A stretch of DNA of 64,000 bases, from NCBI RefSeq assembly GCF_015477355.1, contig NZ_JADLRJ010000008.1, positions 62,001 to 126,000 on the forward strand. The letters are read 5' to 3'. Of the stretch, positions 8,334-18,674 are shown piece after piece. Position 1 is the first letter of the stretch, and each line of letters starts with the position of its first letter. The translations under genes and the position numbers were made by a program. The notes beneath the pieces are model-generated. The model saw nothing but the letters and a program-made list of their open reading frames with translations, had not been told where the DNA came from and did no database searches. Source of the stretch: Nocardia blacklockiae (lineage in GTDB: Bacteria; Actinomycetota; Actinomycetes; Mycobacteriales; Mycobacteriaceae).

Positions 8334-10250
8334 GTGTCGTCTGTCGAGTTCCGCAACGTGGCGATCGTTGCTCACGTCGACCACGGCAAGACGACGCTGG
8401 TCGACGCGATGCTCCGGCAGTCCGGCGCGTTCGCCGAGCGCGCCGAGCCGGTCGACCGGGTGATGGACTCGGGTGACCTGGAACGCGAGAAGGGCATCAC
8501 CATTCTCGCCAAGAACACCGCGGTGCACCGGCACAACGCCGACGGCAGCGTCACCGTGATCAACGTCATCGACACCCCGGGTCACGCCGACTTCGGCGGC
8601 GAGGTGGAACGCGGGCTGTCCATGGTCGACGGCGTGGTGCTGCTGGTCGACGCCTCGGAAGGCCCGCTGCCGCAGACCCGTTTCGTGCTGCGCAAGGCGC
8701 TCGCCGCGTCGCTGCCGGTGATCCTGGTCGTCAACAAGACCGACCGTCCCGACGCGCGCATCGAGGAGGTCGTGGAGGAGTCCCACGACCTGCTGCTCGA
8801 CCTCGCCTCCGACCTGGACGACGAGGCCTCCGAGGCGGCCGAGCTGGCCCTGGACCTGCCGGTGCTCTACGCCTCCGGCCGCGAGGGCAAGGCCTCCACC
8901 CGGCGTCCCGAGAACGGCAACGCCCCCGACGCCGAGAACCTCGACGAGCTGTTCGAGGTGCTGCTGAAGTGCGTGCCCGCGCCCAAGGGCGACCCCGCCG
9001 CGCCGCTGCAGGCGCACGTCACCAACCTCGACGCCTCGCCGTTCCTGGGCCGCCTCGCGCTGCTGCGCATCCACAACGGCACCCTGCGCAAGGGCCAGAA
9101 CGTGGCGTGGATGAGCGCCGACGGCGTCAAGAACGTGAAGATCACCGAACTGCTGAAAACCGTGGGCGTGGAACGCAATCCGGCCGAGGAGGCGGTGGCC
9201 GGCGACATCGTCGCGGTGGCCGGCATCCCCGACATCATGATCGGTGACACCCTGGCCGACCAGGAGAAGGTGGCCGCGGGCGAGGATCTCGCGCTGCCGC
9301 GGATCACCGTCGACGAGCCCGCCATCTCGGTGACCGTCGGTATCAACACCTCGCCGCTGGCCGGCCGCAACGGCGGCACCAAACTCACCGCCCGCCTGGT
9401 GAAGGCCCGGCTGGACCAGGAACTGGTCGGCAACGTGTCGCTGCGGGTGCTACCCACCGACCGCCCCGACACCTGGGAGGTGCAGGGCCGCGGCGAGCTG
9501 GCGCTGGCCATCCTGGTGGAGACCATGCGCCGGGAGGGCTTCGAACTCACCATCGGCAAGCCGCAGGTGGTCACCCGCACCGTCGACGGCAAGGTGCACG
9601 AGCCCTACGAGGAGCTGACCGTCGACGTGCCCGAGGAGCACCTGGGCGCGGTCACGCAGCTGCTGGCCGCGCGCAAGGGCAAGATGGTGCAGATGACCAA
9701 CCACGGATCCGGTTGGGTCCGGATGGAATTCATCGTGCCCTCGCGCGGGCTCATCGGCTTCCGCACCGACTTCCTCACCGAGACCCGCGGCACCGGCATC
9801 GCCAACGCCGTCTCGCACGGGTACGCGCCGTGGGCCGGGGAGATCCGCGCGCGGCACACCGGTTCGCTGGTGTCCGACCGCGCCGGGGCCGTCACCCCCT
9901 ACGCCATGCTGCAGCTGGCCGACCGCGGCACCTTCTTCGTGGAGCCGGGCGCCGACACCTACGAGGGCATGGTGGTCGGCATCAACCCGCGCGCGGAGGA
10001 CCTCGACATCAACGTCACCCGCGAGAAGAAGCTGACCAACATGCGCAGCTCCACCGGCGACGTGCTGGAGACGCTGGCCCGCCCGATGGTGCTGGATCTC
10101 GAAGGGGCGCTGGAGTTCTGCGCCGGCGACGAGTGCGTCGAGGTCGGCCCGGACGTCGTCCGCGTCCGCAAGGTCATCCTGAACGCCACCGAACGCGCGC
10201 GCGAGCTGTCCCGCCGCAAGGCGCGCGATCGCGCCGCTCAGAACGCCTAG
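8334..10250 (+). CDS. typA: Ribosome-associated GTPase TypA/BipA
   Basis: A 638-residue translational GTPase of the TypA/BipA family, related to EF-G and acting on the 70S ribosome during stress or ribosome assembly. The G motifs are intact: AHVDHGKT near residue 14, DTPGHADF and NKTD. The C-terminal half has the family-specific [20 protein letters not shown] and [17 protein letters not shown] segments. The GTG at 8334 is preceded by a strong AGGAGGAT site 5 nt away; the frame remains open to 8250 without support. It corresponds to Rv1165. Confidence 0.96.
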   Translation: MSSVEFRNVAIVAHVDHGKTTLVDAMLRQSGAFAERAEPVDRVMDSGDLEREKGITILAKNTAVHRHNADGSVTVINVIDTPGHADFGGEVERGLSMVDGVVLLVDASEGPLPQTRFVLRKALAASLPVILVVNKTDRPDARIEEVVEESHDLLLDLASDLDDEASEAAELALDLPVLYASGREGKASTRRPENGNAPDAENLDELFEVLLKCVPAPKGDPAAPLQAHVTNLDASPFLGRLALLRIHNGTLRKGQNVAWMSADGVKNVKITELLKTVGVERNPAEEAVAGDIVAVAGIPDIMIGDTLADQEKVAAGEDLALPRITVDEPAISVTVGINTSPLAGRNGGTKLTARLVKARLDQELVGNVSLRVLPTDRPDTWEVQGRGELALAILVETMRREGFELTIGKPQVVTRTVDGKVHEPYEELTVDVPEEHLGAVTQLLAARKGKMVQMTNHGSGWVRMEFIVPSRGLIGFRTDFLTETRGTGIANAVSHGYAPWAGEIRARHTGSLVSDRAGAVTPYAMLQLADRGTFFVEPGADTYEGMVVGINPRAEDLDINVTREKKLTNMRSSTGDVLETLARPMVLDLEGALEFCAGDECVEVGPDVVRVRKVILNATERARELSRRKARDRAAQNA

Positions 10251-10286
10251 CGGGGTGCGGGCGCGGCGGCCTGTAGAGTGCCGGAC

Positions 10287-12074
10287 GTGATGCCGGGTTC
10301 AGCAATTCGGGCCGGGTGGCGCGCGGTGGCGGCGGTGGCCGCGATATCGGTGACGGTGCTCGCCGGGTGCACCGCGAACCCGCCGCCGCCGATCGAGAGC
10401 ACCGACAGCCCCAAGACACAGCCCGCCGAGCCCACCAAGAGCACGGTGGTGGTGGCCGTCGACGACATCGGGATCGGGTTCAATCCGCACTTGCGGTCCA
10501 ACCAGTCGCCGGCCACCAACGCGGTGAGCTCGATGGTCTTCCCGAGCCCGTTCCGGCCGGTGCCCTCGCCGGCGGTGCCGGGCGCGACCGACTGGGCGCC
10601 CGACAGCGCGCTCATGGTGTCGGCGGACGTGAGCGCGCAGGAGCCGTTCACCGTCACCTACAAGATTCAGAACCAGGCGTCCTGGTCGGACGGCGCGCCG
10701 ATCGCGGCCGAGGACTTCCGGTACCTGTGGCAGCAGATGATCACCCAGCCGGGTGTCGTCGATCCGGCCGGGTACCGGCTGATCTCGGATGTGAGTTCGT
10801 CGGCGGGCGGCAAGACGGTGACGGTCGCGTTCCGGGAGCCGTATCCGGCGTGGCGGCAGTTGTTCACCGACCTGCTGCCCGCGCATCTGCTGAAGGACTC
10901 GCCGGGCGGGTTTCAGCGCGCGCTGGCCGTCGAGCGCGGCCTGATCGATCAGAATCCCATCTCGGGCGGGCAGTTCCGGGTCAAGCAGGCCGATTCCGGC
11001 CGCGAGGAGATCCTGCTCGAACGCAACGACCGCTACTGGAGCACGCCCGCGGTGCCGGATCAGATCCTGCTGCGCCGCGGCGGCACCACCGCGCAACTGG
11101 CCGAGTCGCTGCGCTCCGGCGACGCGCAGATGGCGCTGGTGCGCGGCGGCACCGCGACACAGGCTCAGCTGCAAGCGATTCCGGCCGTGCGCACGTCGAT
11201 CATGCCGCAGGCGCGCGAGTTGCAACTGGCGCTGAACGGCCGTTCGGGCGACCTGTCCGATCCGCGGGTGCGGCACGCCGTGCTCGGACTGCTGGACCCG
11301 ACGCTGCTCGCCACCGTCGGCGCGCAGACCGGTTCGTGGTCGGAACCGGCTCGCGCGCAGGTGCTTTCGCCCTCCGATCCCGGGTACGCGCCGACCGCGC
11401 CGCCGCGGCCGTCGGCGGAGGAGGCGTTCGCGCTGCTGGCCGAGGCCGGCTTCGCCCGCGCGCCCGAGACACCGGTGGGCAACTCGCCGACCTCGCCCGC
11501 GCCGCAGCCGCGGCAGCTCGCCAAGAACGGCAAGACCCTCGCCGTGCGGCTCGCCGCGGTCGACAAGGACACCACCGCGCTGGCCGTCGCCAACACCGCC
11601 GCCGACACGCTGCGCAGCGCGGGCATCGACGCGAGCGTGCGCAGCCTGCCCGCCGAGGAGCTGTACGGCAAGGAACTGCTGGCCGGCAATATCGACGCGA
11701 TCGTCGGCTGGGACCGCGCGGGCAACGACCCGGCCACCGTGCTGGCCTCCCGCTACGGCTGCCCGCCCGCGCCCGCCGCCGAGACCGACCAGACGTCGTC
11801 GCAGGTGGAGGACATTCGCAAGGCGCCGAGCAATATCTCCGGGGTCTGCGATCCGGCGCTGCAACCGGCGATCGACACCGCGCTGCGCGGGACCGACGTG
11901 CCCAAGGTGCTCGGCGACGTCGAGCCCCGGCTGTGGGAGCTGGGCGTCGTGCTGCCGATCATGCAGGACAACGGCGTGGCCGCGGCCAGCTCGCGGATGG
12001 ACGGGGTGTCGCTGAGCGGCGCCATCGAGGCGGGGATCTTCGGCGGGGCCGCGACCTGGCGACGGCTGTCGTGA
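10287..12074 (+). CDS. lpqW: Lipoprotein LpqW, extracellular solute-binding family 5
   Basis: A lipid-anchored family-5 (peptide-binding-like) protein. The lipobox LAGC comes about 25 residues into a typical signal peptide, followed by a Pro-rich linker and the SBP5 fold (TYKIQNQASWSDGAPIAAED). In mycobacteria LpqW does not import peptides. It steers PIM4 between polar PIMs and lipomannan/LAM synthesis, and its phenotype is suppressed by pimE mutations, so finding it 2.6 kb from pimE is meaningful. A TAGAGT hexamer 7 nt before GTGATG indicates a leaderless start at GTG 10287 or ATG 10290. The stop overlaps the mshB start (GTGA). It matches Rv1166c. Confidence 0.9.
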   Translation: MMPGSAIRAGWRAVAAVAAISVTVLAGCTANPPPPIESTDSPKTQPAEPTKSTVVVAVDDIGIGFNPHLRSNQSPATNAVSSMVFPSPFRPVPSPAVPGATDWAPDSALMVSADVSAQEPFTVTYKIQNQASWSDGAPIAAEDFRYLWQQMITQPGVVDPAGYRLISDVSSSAGGKTVTVAFREPYPAWRQLFTDLLPAHLLKDSPGGFQRALAVERGLIDQNPISGGQFRVKQADSGREEILLERNDRYWSTPAVPDQILLRRGGTTAQLAESLRSGDAQMALVRGGTATQAQLQAIPAVRTSIMPQARELQLALNGRSGDLSDPRVRHAVLGLLDPTLLATVGAQTGSWSEPARAQVLSPSDPGYAPTAPPRPSAEEAFALLAEAGFARAPETPVGNSPTSPAPQPRQLAKNGKTLAVRLAAVDKDTTALAVANTAADTLRSAGIDASVRSLPAEELYGKELLAGNIDAIVGWDRAGNDPATVLASRYGCPPAPAAETDQTSSQVEDIRKAPSNISGVCDPALQPAIDTALRGTDVPKVLGDVEPRLWELGVVLPIMQDNGVAAASSRMDGVSLSGAIEAGIFGGAATWRRLS

Positions 12075-12994
12075 GCGACGCCGACGGCGGCCTGCTGCTG
12101 GTGCACGCGCACCCCGACGACGAGTCGATCGCCACCGGCGGCACCATCGCGCTCTATCGCCGCCGCGGCGTTCCGGTGACCGTGGTGACCTGCACGCTCG
12201 GCGAGGAGGGCGAGGTCATCGGGGAGCAGTGGGCGCGGCTGGTCAGCGCGCAGGCCGATCAGCTCGGCGGCTACCGGATCGGCGAATTGTCCAGGGCGCT
12301 GGCCGCTCTGGACGCCGGACCGCCGCTGTTCCTCGGCGGTGCCGGGCGGTGGCGCGATTCGGGCATGGCGGGGGAGACCTCCGATCCGCGGCCGCTGGAG
12401 ACGCTGCATCCGCGCGCGTTCGTCGACTCCGGTGACGAGGCGGTGCGGGAGTTGGTGCGGGTACTGCTGGCGGTGCGGCCGCAGGTGGTCGTCGGCTACG
12501 ACCCGCGCGGCGGCTACGGGCATCCGGATCACGTTCGCGCACACCGGGTCACGATGGCCGCGATCGACGCGGCGGCCGAACAGGGCTGGTCGGTCCCGAA
12601 GGCCTACTGGACGGTGACCGATGCCGAGGTGCTGCGCCTGCACACCGAGGCGCTGGCGCGGCGCACGGTCGACCGGCTGCCCGGGGCGTTGCCGCCGGGG
12701 TGGCGGCTGCCCGCGGCGGGCGAGCTGCCGAGTGTGCCGAGCGAGTCGGTGACCACCGCCATCGATGTGTCCGAGGTGCTGGCCGCCAAGCGCGCCGCGC
12801 TGCGCGCGCACGCGACCCAGGTGAGCGTGGCGCCGTCCGGGCGGGAGTTCGCGCTGTCGAACGACATCGCCCAGCCGGTGCTGCCCGAGGAGCATTTCGT
12901 GCTGGTGCGCGGGCGGCTCGGCCCGGTCGGCGCGGACGGGCGCGAACACGACCTGTTCGCCGGTCTGCCGGTGGCCGCGGGCGAATCGCGCTGA
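12071..12994 (+). CDS. mshB: GlcNAc-Ins deacetylase MshB (mycothiol biosynthesis)
   Basis: The 307-residue zinc deacetylase removes acetate from 1-D-myo-inosityl-2-acetamido-2-deoxy-glucopyranoside, the second committed step to mycothiol. The metal-binding motif AHPDDE is at residues 13-18 and the second zinc ligand region is YGHPDHVRAH. The length matches M. tuberculosis MshB (303). The GTG start lies in a 4-bp GTGA overlap with the lpqW stop, so translation is probably coupled. The apparent 892-residue frame reaching back into lpqW is a shadow outside this start. Confidence 0.95.
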   Translation: MSDADGGLLLVHAHPDDESIATGGTIALYRRRGVPVTVVTCTLGEEGEVIGEQWARLVSAQADQLGGYRIGELSRALAALDAGPPLFLGGAGRWRDSGMAGETSDPRPLETLHPRAFVDSGDEAVRELVRVLLAVRPQVVVGYDPRGGYGHPDHVRAHRVTMAAIDAAAEQGWSVPKAYWTVTDAEVLRLHTEALARRTVDRLPGALPPGWRLPAAGELPSVPSESVTTAIDVSEVLAAKRAALRAHATQVSVAPSGREFALSNDIAQPVLPEEHFVLVRGRLGPVGADGREHDLFAGLPVAAGESR

Positions 12995-13042
12995 GTGCTG
13001 GGGGCGCACCGGGCCGGACCCGCGCCGCCTAGACTGGCGCGC

Positions 13043-13201
13043 ATGTACAACTGGAGCCTGCAGGACGCGATCGTGGCGTTCGTCGAGAGCCAGAAGCCCC
13101 ATTGGCAGGCGCAGCACGATCTGTATCTGTCGGTGCTCTACGGATTCGTGGACATGCAGAGTCACCTGCTGACGCTGCTCGGCTTCCCGCCGGTGCCGTG
13201 A
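13043..13201 (+). CDS. 52-residue leaderless small protein upstream of Rv1171-like gene
   Basis: A 52-residue frame beginning MYNWSLQDAIVAF and ending GFPPVP. The ATG at 13043 is 7 nt after a TAGACT hexamer, which strongly supports a leaderless promoter and this start. The peptide is amphipathic, with two helical stretches (SLQDAIVAFVE and YLSVLYGFVDM) and no charged cluster. Its stop overlaps the GTG of the following membrane-protein gene (GTGA), so it may serve as a coupling leader or a partner of that protein. No known family is recognised. Confidence 0.68.
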   Translation: MYNWSLQDAIVAFVESQKPHWQAQHDLYLSVLYGFVDMQSHLLTLLGFPPVP

Positions 13202-13617
13202 CGGCCACCTCGATGGGCCGAGTGCGTCCGGCGCCCGGCGCGCAGGCGCCCGGCTGGGCACCGCTCGGCGGCGTGCTGGCCGGGGTGCTCGTGTTCGACG
13301 GTGTGCTGTCGCTGGCGCTCGAGGTGCTGTACCTGCCCAGCTATCTCGGCGGCACGCCGTTCCCGATCTCGGTGCTTGCCGCGGCGGTGGTGAACGTGCT
13401 GCTGGTGATGGGCATGGGCGTGGTGGTGGCCCGGCCGGCGGCCATGGCGCTGCCGCTGCTGGCGTGGTTGCTCGGGTTCCTGATCTGCTCGGCCAGCGGA
13501 CCGGGCGGCGACGTGCTGCTCACCGACAGCTGGACCTCGCCGCTGCTGCTCGGGTGCGGGCTGATCCCGGCGGGCTTCTACCTGTTCCGCCGGGCCTTCC
13601 TGCGCCCGCGCGACTGA
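13198..13617 (+). CDS. Small integral membrane protein, Rv1171-like
   Basis: A 139-residue protein with four hydrophobic helices and short loops, an N-terminal Pro/Ala-rich cytoplasmic segment and an Arg-rich C-terminus. The position right after mshB, separated only by a tiny gene, corresponds to Rv1171, a conserved membrane protein of unknown function. The GTG start is in a GTGA overlap with the preceding 52-residue gene. It converges on the PH-domain genes with 6 bp between stops. Confidence 0.78.
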   Translation: MTATSMGRVRPAPGAQAPGWAPLGGVLAGVLVFDGVLSLALEVLYLPSYLGGTPFPISVLAAAVVNVLLVMGMGVVVARPAAMALPLLAWLLGFLICSASGPGGDVLLTDSWTSPLLLGCGLIPAGFYLFRRAFLRPRD

Positions 13618-13623
13618 ACCGCG

Positions 13624-15318
13624 CTACCGCGCCGCGCGGTAGCCGAGGTGGCCCGGGGTCACTTCTTCGATGAGTTCCCACGCGCGCGCCACCGGTACGT
13701 CGACCACGTGGTAGCGCTTCTTCCCGGCCGCCGTGGCCGCGACCAGGGTGGCGAGTCCGGCGCGGCGCTGGAGGAAGGTCTGGCGCACGGTCCAGCCGAT
13801 GATGCCGGGTGCTTCGAGACAGTCCCGGTCCCGGTCCAACGAGCCGCTGCGGGTGATCAGCCAGGTCGGCCGCTCGGCGGTGGCGGGCAGCACCGCATGG
13901 CCCAGCCCCCGGTACCGGTCGTGCGCCAAAGCCGTTGCCCCGAGGGCGATCACACCCAGCACCGCCCACGCCCACACCGGAACGCTCACTCCCGCAACGG
14001 CAATCGCGATCAACGCGACCGCGACCACCGCCACCGGTGCCAGCGCGCGGGTATAACGACGTCGCCGCGCCTGCGGCCCGTGCGGGGTCAGCGCGATCCT
14101 CGCGGGGGCGGCGGCATCCTCAGCCTCGGCTCGTGTGGGCGGCGAAAGCGCCTGTGCCGCACCGGTGGCGGATTCGAATGGGGGGCCGGTTGCGGCATCC
14201 GCAGGGGAGAGGGGTGTGGCCCGGGTGCGGAGTGGGCGGGAGGCGAGGAGGTGGCCGAGGGTGCGGTCGACGGCGGCCCGGGGAGCCTGGGGGAGGATCT
14301 TCTGTCGGGGGTTGGTGCCGACCATGACGGCCTCGAGTTCGGCGCCGCCGGCCAGACGCAGCAGGAGTGGCTCGTTCACGGTCGCGCCGCGCAGGCGGGT
14401 CAGGTCGAGAGTGGTCTGGCGGGTGGTGAACAGGCCGTGGCGGATGTGCAGGGTGCGGCCGTCGTCGAGCACGCGCAATCCGTGGAACGTGGTGAGATAG
14501 CGCGCGCACCCGGCCAGGCTGACGATCGCGATCACCGCGACGACCAGCGCCGCGATCACGAGTGTCAGGAACCACGCACTGCGTTCGCCCACGTTGTGCA
14601 CGGCGTCCGAGCGGAACACGGCCTCGGCGAGGCCGTACTGGAACGCCAGGCCGACCACCGGTGCGACGAGCGCGAACCCGGTCAGCGACAACGGTGCGTA
14701 GCGCACCCAGTTCGGTTGCCAGTGGCCGATTTCCACGCTCTCGCGGCGCGTGGGCGGCTGCGCCGTGCTGGGATCGCTACTGCCGGAGGAGGATTCGGTG
14801 AGTGCCGTGGCATCCGAAACTCCTTGTGCGTCAGCGGTTTCGGTGTCGCGCAGGTGCTTCAGCAACTCGGCGCGCATCCCCGGCACCAGCCGGGCGTCCA
14901 GGGCGTCGAGCTTGAACTGCTCGTCCTTGCCCGCCTGCTGCCCGGTCCCGATGGTCAGCACCGCCAGCCCGAGCAGCCGGTGCAGCGGCGAGGCCTCGAT
15001 GTCGACCGAGCGAATCCGGGTGCGCGGCACCGCGAGTCGCTTGCGTTGCAGCACCCCCGTGCGCAACTCCAGATTGTCCGGGCCGATCCGATAGGTGGTG
15101 GTGAACCAGCGGGCGATCGCGAACCCGACGATGACGGCGAGCGCCACCAGCCCCCACCCCGGATTGTCGTTGCGGGTGCCGACGATCACCGACAGGACCA
15201 GCACCGGAATGTAGCGGCCCACCTCGCGCACGGGATGCACCAGCAGCATGCGCTTGTCCAGCCGCCGCCAGACGTCGTGCGTCGCCTGCGCGGCGACCGG
15301 TCCGGAGGGCTGGGTCAC
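13624..15318 (-). CDS. Membrane protein with bacterial PH domains (YdbT type)
   Basis: A 564-residue protein with repeated units of a hydrophobic hairpin followed by a bPH_2 (DUF304) domain, the YdbT layout. Diagnostic segments are TTTYRIGPDNLELRTGVLQRKR with RIRSVDIEASPLHRLLGLAV, then a second copy near GRTLHIRHGLFTTRQTTLDL and a third near PTWLITRSGSL. Low-complexity Ala/Pro linkers separate the units. Bacterial PH proteins of this type are of uncertain function and are sometimes linked to antimicrobial resistance. The GTG start overlaps the stop of the upstream gene (GTGA), giving the usual YdbS-YdbT pair. Confidence 0.87.
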   Translation of the reverse strand: MTQPSGPVAAQATHDVWRRLDKRMLLVHPVREVGRYIPVLVLSVIVGTRNDNPGWGLVALAVIVGFAIARWFTTTYRIGPDNLELRTGVLQRKRLAVPRTRIRSVDIEASPLHRLLGLAVLTIGTGQQAGKDEQFKLDALDARLVPGMRAELLKHLRDTETADAQGVSDATALTESSSGSSDPSTAQPPTRRESVEIGHWQPNWVRYAPLSLTGFALVAPVVGLAFQYGLAEAVFRSDAVHNVGERSAWFLTLVIAALVVAVIAIVSLAGCARYLTTFHGLRVLDDGRTLHIRHGLFTTRQTTLDLTRLRGATVNEPLLLRLAGGAELEAVMVGTNPRQKILPQAPRAAVDRTLGHLLASRPLRTRATPLSPADAATGPPFESATGAAQALSPPTRAEAEDAAAPARIALTPHGPQARRRRYTRALAPVAVVAVALIAIAVAGVSVPVWAWAVLGVIALGATALAHDRYRGLGHAVLPATAERPTWLITRSGSLDRDRDCLEAPGIIGWTVRQTFLQRRAGLATLVAATAAGKKRYHVVDVPVARAWELIEEVTPGHLGYRAAR

Positions 15319-15833
15319 GTCGCGTCTCCCCGGTGCAGCGCGGCGATCTCGGTCAGCCGGGCCACGGTGCGTTCGGCGACGGGCCGGTCGAGTGCGCTGA
15401 TCCGGACCGCGCCCGCCGACGACGCGGTGGTGACGGTGACGGTGGCCAGCCCGAGCAGCCGTTCCAGCGGACCGCGCTGGGTGTCGACCGTCTGCACCCG
15501 CGTGATCGGCGCGACCCGGCTCTCCTGCGTGAGCCATCCGGTGCGGGTGTAGACCGCGTCGTCGGTGACCTCCCACCGGTGCACCGCGTAGCGCCACAGC
15601 GGCACGGCGATCACGCTGACCGCGGCCACCACCAGCGTGGCGAGCACGGCCGCGAGTTGTGCCGCCCGGTGCTCGGCGTCGACCAGCACCCAGACCAGCT
15701 CGCCGAACAGCACGACCGCCCACCCGGCCGCCGGCCCCAGCGCCCACAGCAGGCGCGCGCGGGGACTGGGCCGCCACGCGGGATCGGCCATGATCGTGCG
15801 ACCGGCCGCGGTCCGGTCGGAGGGTTCTGCCAT
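15315..15833 (-). CDS. Membrane protein with one bacterial PH domain (YdbS type)
   Basis: A 172-residue protein with two transmembrane helices (LLWALGPAAGWAVVLFGELV and the LATLVVAAVSVIAV segment) and one bPH_2 domain (RWEVTDDAVYTRTGWLTQES, then VAPITRVQTVDT and LLGLATVTV). It is the short partner of the YdbS-YdbT pair and overlaps the longer gene by 4 bp. The start could be the ATG at 15833 or the one at 15791; neither has a convincing ribosome site. The gene is divergent from fbiC across about 170 bp. Confidence 0.83.
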   Translation of the reverse strand: MAEPSDRTAAGRTIMADPAWRPSPRARLLWALGPAAGWAVVLFGELVWVLVDAEHRAAQLAAVLATLVVAAVSVIAVPLWRYAVHRWEVTDDAVYTRTGWLTQESRVAPITRVQTVDTQRGPLERLLGLATVTVTTASSAGAVRISALDRPVAERTVARLTEIAALHRGDAT

Positions 15834-15999
15834 GCAGTCATCGTTGCACGGAATTTCGCCTTGCCGCCGGTGCGAAGCCCGGATCGCATTGTGCCCCGGC
15901 CGGACCGGAACGAATCCGCCGCGCATGGAATAGGCCGCTCGCGGGCCGGGTTGTGTCACGGCACAGGCACCGGAGGAGGAACACTCGAATGGTTGGCGC

Positions 16000-18600
16000 A
16001 TGATCGAGGGCGTGACGGATCTACCGAACCCTGGCATCCCGCCCGCACCCCCGACCGCCTCGGCGATGCGCCGGGCGCTGCGGCGGGCCCGCGACGGAGT
16101 GACCCTCAACGTCGACGAGGCCACCGTCCTGCTGCACGCCCGCGGCGACGACCTGGTGGAGCTGAGCCGGCACGCCGCCCGGGTCCGCGACGCCGCCGTG
16201 GAGTCGGCGGGCCGGTCCAAGACCATCACCTACTCCAAGAACGTCTTCATCCCGCTGACCCGATTGTGTCGGGACCGCTGTCACTACTGCACCTTCGTCA
16301 CCGTGCCGGGCAAGCTGCGCGCCGAGGGCAAGGGCATGTACCTGGAGCCGGACGAGGTGCTCGATATCGCCCGCCAGGGTGCCGCGCTCGGCTGCAAGGA
16401 AGCGCTGTTCACCCTCGGCGACCGCCCGGAGGACCGCTGGCCCGAGGCCGCGCAGTGGCTCGACGAGCACGGCTACGACTCCACCCTGGACTACCTGCGC
16501 GCCGTGTCGATCATGGTGCTCGAGGAGACCGGGCTGCTGCCGCACCTCAACCCCGGCGTCATGTCGTGGGAGGAGATGTCCCGGCTCAAGCCGGTCAGCC
16601 AGTCCATGGGGCTGATGCTCGAGACCACCGCGACGCGGCTGTTCAGCGAGAAGGGCAACTGCCACCACGGCAGCCCGGACAAGGACCCGGCGGTGCGGCT
16701 GCGCGCGCTGACCGACGCCGGGCGGCTGTCGGTGCCGTTCACCACCGGCATCCTGGTGGGCATCGGCGAGACGCTGCGCGAGCGCGCCGAATCCATCATG
16801 GCGATTCGTAAGCAGCACAAGGCGTTCGGGCACATCCAGGAAGTGATCGTGCAGAACTTCCGGGCCAAGGACGACACCGCGATGCGCGAGGTCCCCGACG
16901 CCGACATCGAGGAGTTCCGGGCCGCGGTCGCGGTGTCGCGGCTGGTGCTCCCGCCGGACGTGGCGGTGCAGGCGCCGCCGAACCTCGTGTCGCGCGAGGA
17001 GTGCCAGGCGCTGATCGATGCCGGCATCGACGACTGGGGCGGCGTGTCGCCGGTGACGCCGGACCACGTGAATCCCGAACGGCCCTGGCCGAATCTGGAC
17101 ACCCTGGCCGAGATCACCGCGGCCGCGGGCTACCGGCTCGCCGAACGCACCTCGGCGCACCCGCGCTACGTGCGCGCCGGGAACCCGTGGATGGACCCGC
17201 GCATCGGCGCGCACGTCGCGGCGCTGTCGGACCTGAACACGGGGCTGGCGCGGCCGGACGCGATCCCGCAGGGCCTGCCGTGGCAGGAGCCGGACGAGTC
17301 GTGGGAGTCGACCGGCCGGGTGGACCTGAACACCGCCATCGACACCGACGGCCGAAACACGGACGCGCGCAGCGACTCCGGGCTCGGCGACGACCTGGTC
17401 GGCGCGTTCGGCGACTGGGAGACGATCCGCGAGCAGGTCCGGGAGCTGGCCGCGGCCGCGCCGGAGCGCTTCGACGCCGACGTACTGGCCGCGCTGCGGG
17501 CCGCCGAGCGCGACCCGGCCGGGCTCACCGACGACCAGTATCTGGCGCTGGCCACCGCCGACGGGGCCGAGCTGGACGCGATCGCCGCGCTGGCCGACCA
17601 GTTGCGCCGCGACACCGTCGGCGACGACGTCACCTACATCGTCAACCGCAACATCAACTTCACCAACATCTGCTACACCGGCTGCCGGTTCTGCGCGTTC
17701 GCGCAGCGCAAGGGCGACGCCGACGCGTTCTCGCTGTCCGCGGAGGAGGTCGCCGACCGCGCCTGGGAGGCGCACGTCGAGGGCGCCACCGAGGTCTGCA
17801 TGCAGGGCGGCATCGACCCCGACCTGCCGGTCACCGGGTACGCCGACCTGGTGCGGGCGGTGAAGAAGCGGGTGCCGTCGATGCATGTGCACGCGTTCAG
17901 CCCGATGGAGATCGTCAACGGCGTGTCGCGCAGCGGGCAGAGCATCCACGACTGGCTGTCGGCGCTGAAAGACGCTGGGCTGGACACGATTCCGGGCACC
18001 GCCGCGGAGATCCTGGACGACGAGGTGCGCTGGGTGCTCACCAAGGGCAAGCTGCCCACCTCGGCGTGGATCGAGGTCGTCACCACCGCGCACAAGCTCG
18101 GCATCCGGTCCAGCTCGACCATGATGTACGGGCACGTCGACAGCCCGAAGCACTGGGTGGGGCACCTGCGGGTGCTGCGCGGAATCCAGGACGAGACAGG
18201 CGGTTTCACCGAATTCGTGCTGCTGCCCTTCGTGCACCAGAGCGCGCCTTTGTACCTGGCCGGAGCCTCCCGCCCGGGCCCGACCATCCGCGACAACCGC
18301 GCCGCCCACGCCCTGGCCCGCATCATGCTGCACGGCCGCATCGACAACATCCAGACCAGCTGGGTCAAACTGGGCACCAAGGGCACCCAGGTGATGCTCA
18401 ACGGCGGCGCCAACGACCTCGGCGGCACCTTGATGGAGGAAACCATCTCCCGCATGGCCGGCTCCCAGCACGGCTCCGCCAAAACCGTAGCCGAACTGAC
18501 CGACATCGCCACCGGCATCGGCCGCCCCGCCCGAGAACGCACCACCCTCTACGGCAAACCCCCACACCGCACCCCCGCACTGACCCTGACCACGACCTGA
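16000..18600 (+). CDS. fbiC: 7,8-didemethyl-8-hydroxy-5-deazariboflavin (FO) synthase FbiC
   Basis: An 866-residue bifunctional radical-SAM enzyme joining the CofG and CofH activities found as separate proteins in archaea. It makes FO, the deazaflavin chromophore of coenzyme F420, from tyrosine and 5-amino-6-ribitylamino-uracil. Both iron-sulfur motifs are intact: Cys90, Cys94 and Cys97 (CRDRCHYC) in the CofG half and Cys558, Cys562 and Cys565 (CYTGCRFC) in the CofH half. The length agrees with Rv1173c (856). A second in-frame GTG follows 4 codons after the ATG. A perfect hairpin follows the gene. A probable F420 user (the PPOX protein at 26.6 kb) is in the same window. Confidence 0.96.
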   Translation: MIEGVTDLPNPGIPPAPPTASAMRRALRRARDGVTLNVDEATVLLHARGDDLVELSRHAARVRDAAVESAGRSKTITYSKNVFIPLTRLCRDRCHYCTFVTVPGKLRAEGKGMYLEPDEVLDIARQGAALGCKEALFTLGDRPEDRWPEAAQWLDEHGYDSTLDYLRAVSIMVLEETGLLPHLNPGVMSWEEMSRLKPVSQSMGLMLETTATRLFSEKGNCHHGSPDKDPAVRLRALTDAGRLSVPFTTGILVGIGETLRERAESIMAIRKQHKAFGHIQEVIVQNFRAKDDTAMREVPDADIEEFRAAVAVSRLVLPPDVAVQAPPNLVSREECQALIDAGIDDWGGVSPVTPDHVNPERPWPNLDTLAEITAAAGYRLAERTSAHPRYVRAGNPWMDPRIGAHVAALSDLNTGLARPDAIPQGLPWQEPDESWESTGRVDLNTAIDTDGRNTDARSDSGLGDDLVGAFGDWETIREQVRELAAAAPERFDADVLAALRAAERDPAGLTDDQYLALATADGAELDAIAALADQLRRDTVGDDVTYIVNRNINFTNICYTGCRFCAFAQRKGDADAFSLSAEEVADRAWEAHVEGATEVCMQGGIDPDLPVTGYADLVRAVKKRVPSMHVHAFSPMEIVNGVSRSGQSIHDWLSALKDAGLDTIPGTAAEILDDEVRWVLTKGKLPTSAWIEVVTTAHKLGIRSSSTMMYGHVDSPKHWVGHLRVLRGIQDETGGFTEFVLLPFVHQSAPLYLAGASRPGPTIRDNRAAHALARIMLHGRIDNIQTSWVKLGTKGTQVMLNGGANDLGGTLMEETISRMAGSQHGSAKTVAELTDIATGIGRPARERTTLYGKPPHRTPALTLTTT

Positions 18601-18634
18601 GCGAACTCCGCGGAATGCTCTGCGCTGCAAGTGC

Positions 18635-18664
18635 CTTCGGGCCGACCTCGAGGTCGGCCCGAAG
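18635..18664 (+). terminator. Hairpin terminator after fbiC
   Basis: A perfect 13-bp inverted repeat (CTTCGGGCCGACC and its complement) with a TCGA loop lies between the convergent fbiC and MFS genes. No U-run follows, as is common in actinomycetes. It could serve both strands. Confidence 0.7.
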
Positions 18665-18674
18665 CTGTAGGGGT

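Noticed and set aside
10316-12070. Upstream part of an 892-residue frame that ends with mshB
   Set aside because: The first 585 residues are an out-of-frame shadow of lpqW; only the section from GTG 12071 is MshB.
15319-15777. Apparent N-terminal extension of the YdbT-type gene to 717 residues
   Set aside because: It overlaps the YdbS-type gene in another frame and is Arg/Gly-rich; the GTGA overlap at 15315-15318 gives the real start.
16021-18630. An 869-residue open frame antisense to fbiC
   Set aside because: Low-complexity Arg/Gly/Val-rich translation that is the complement of a conserved enzyme; a GC-bias shadow.
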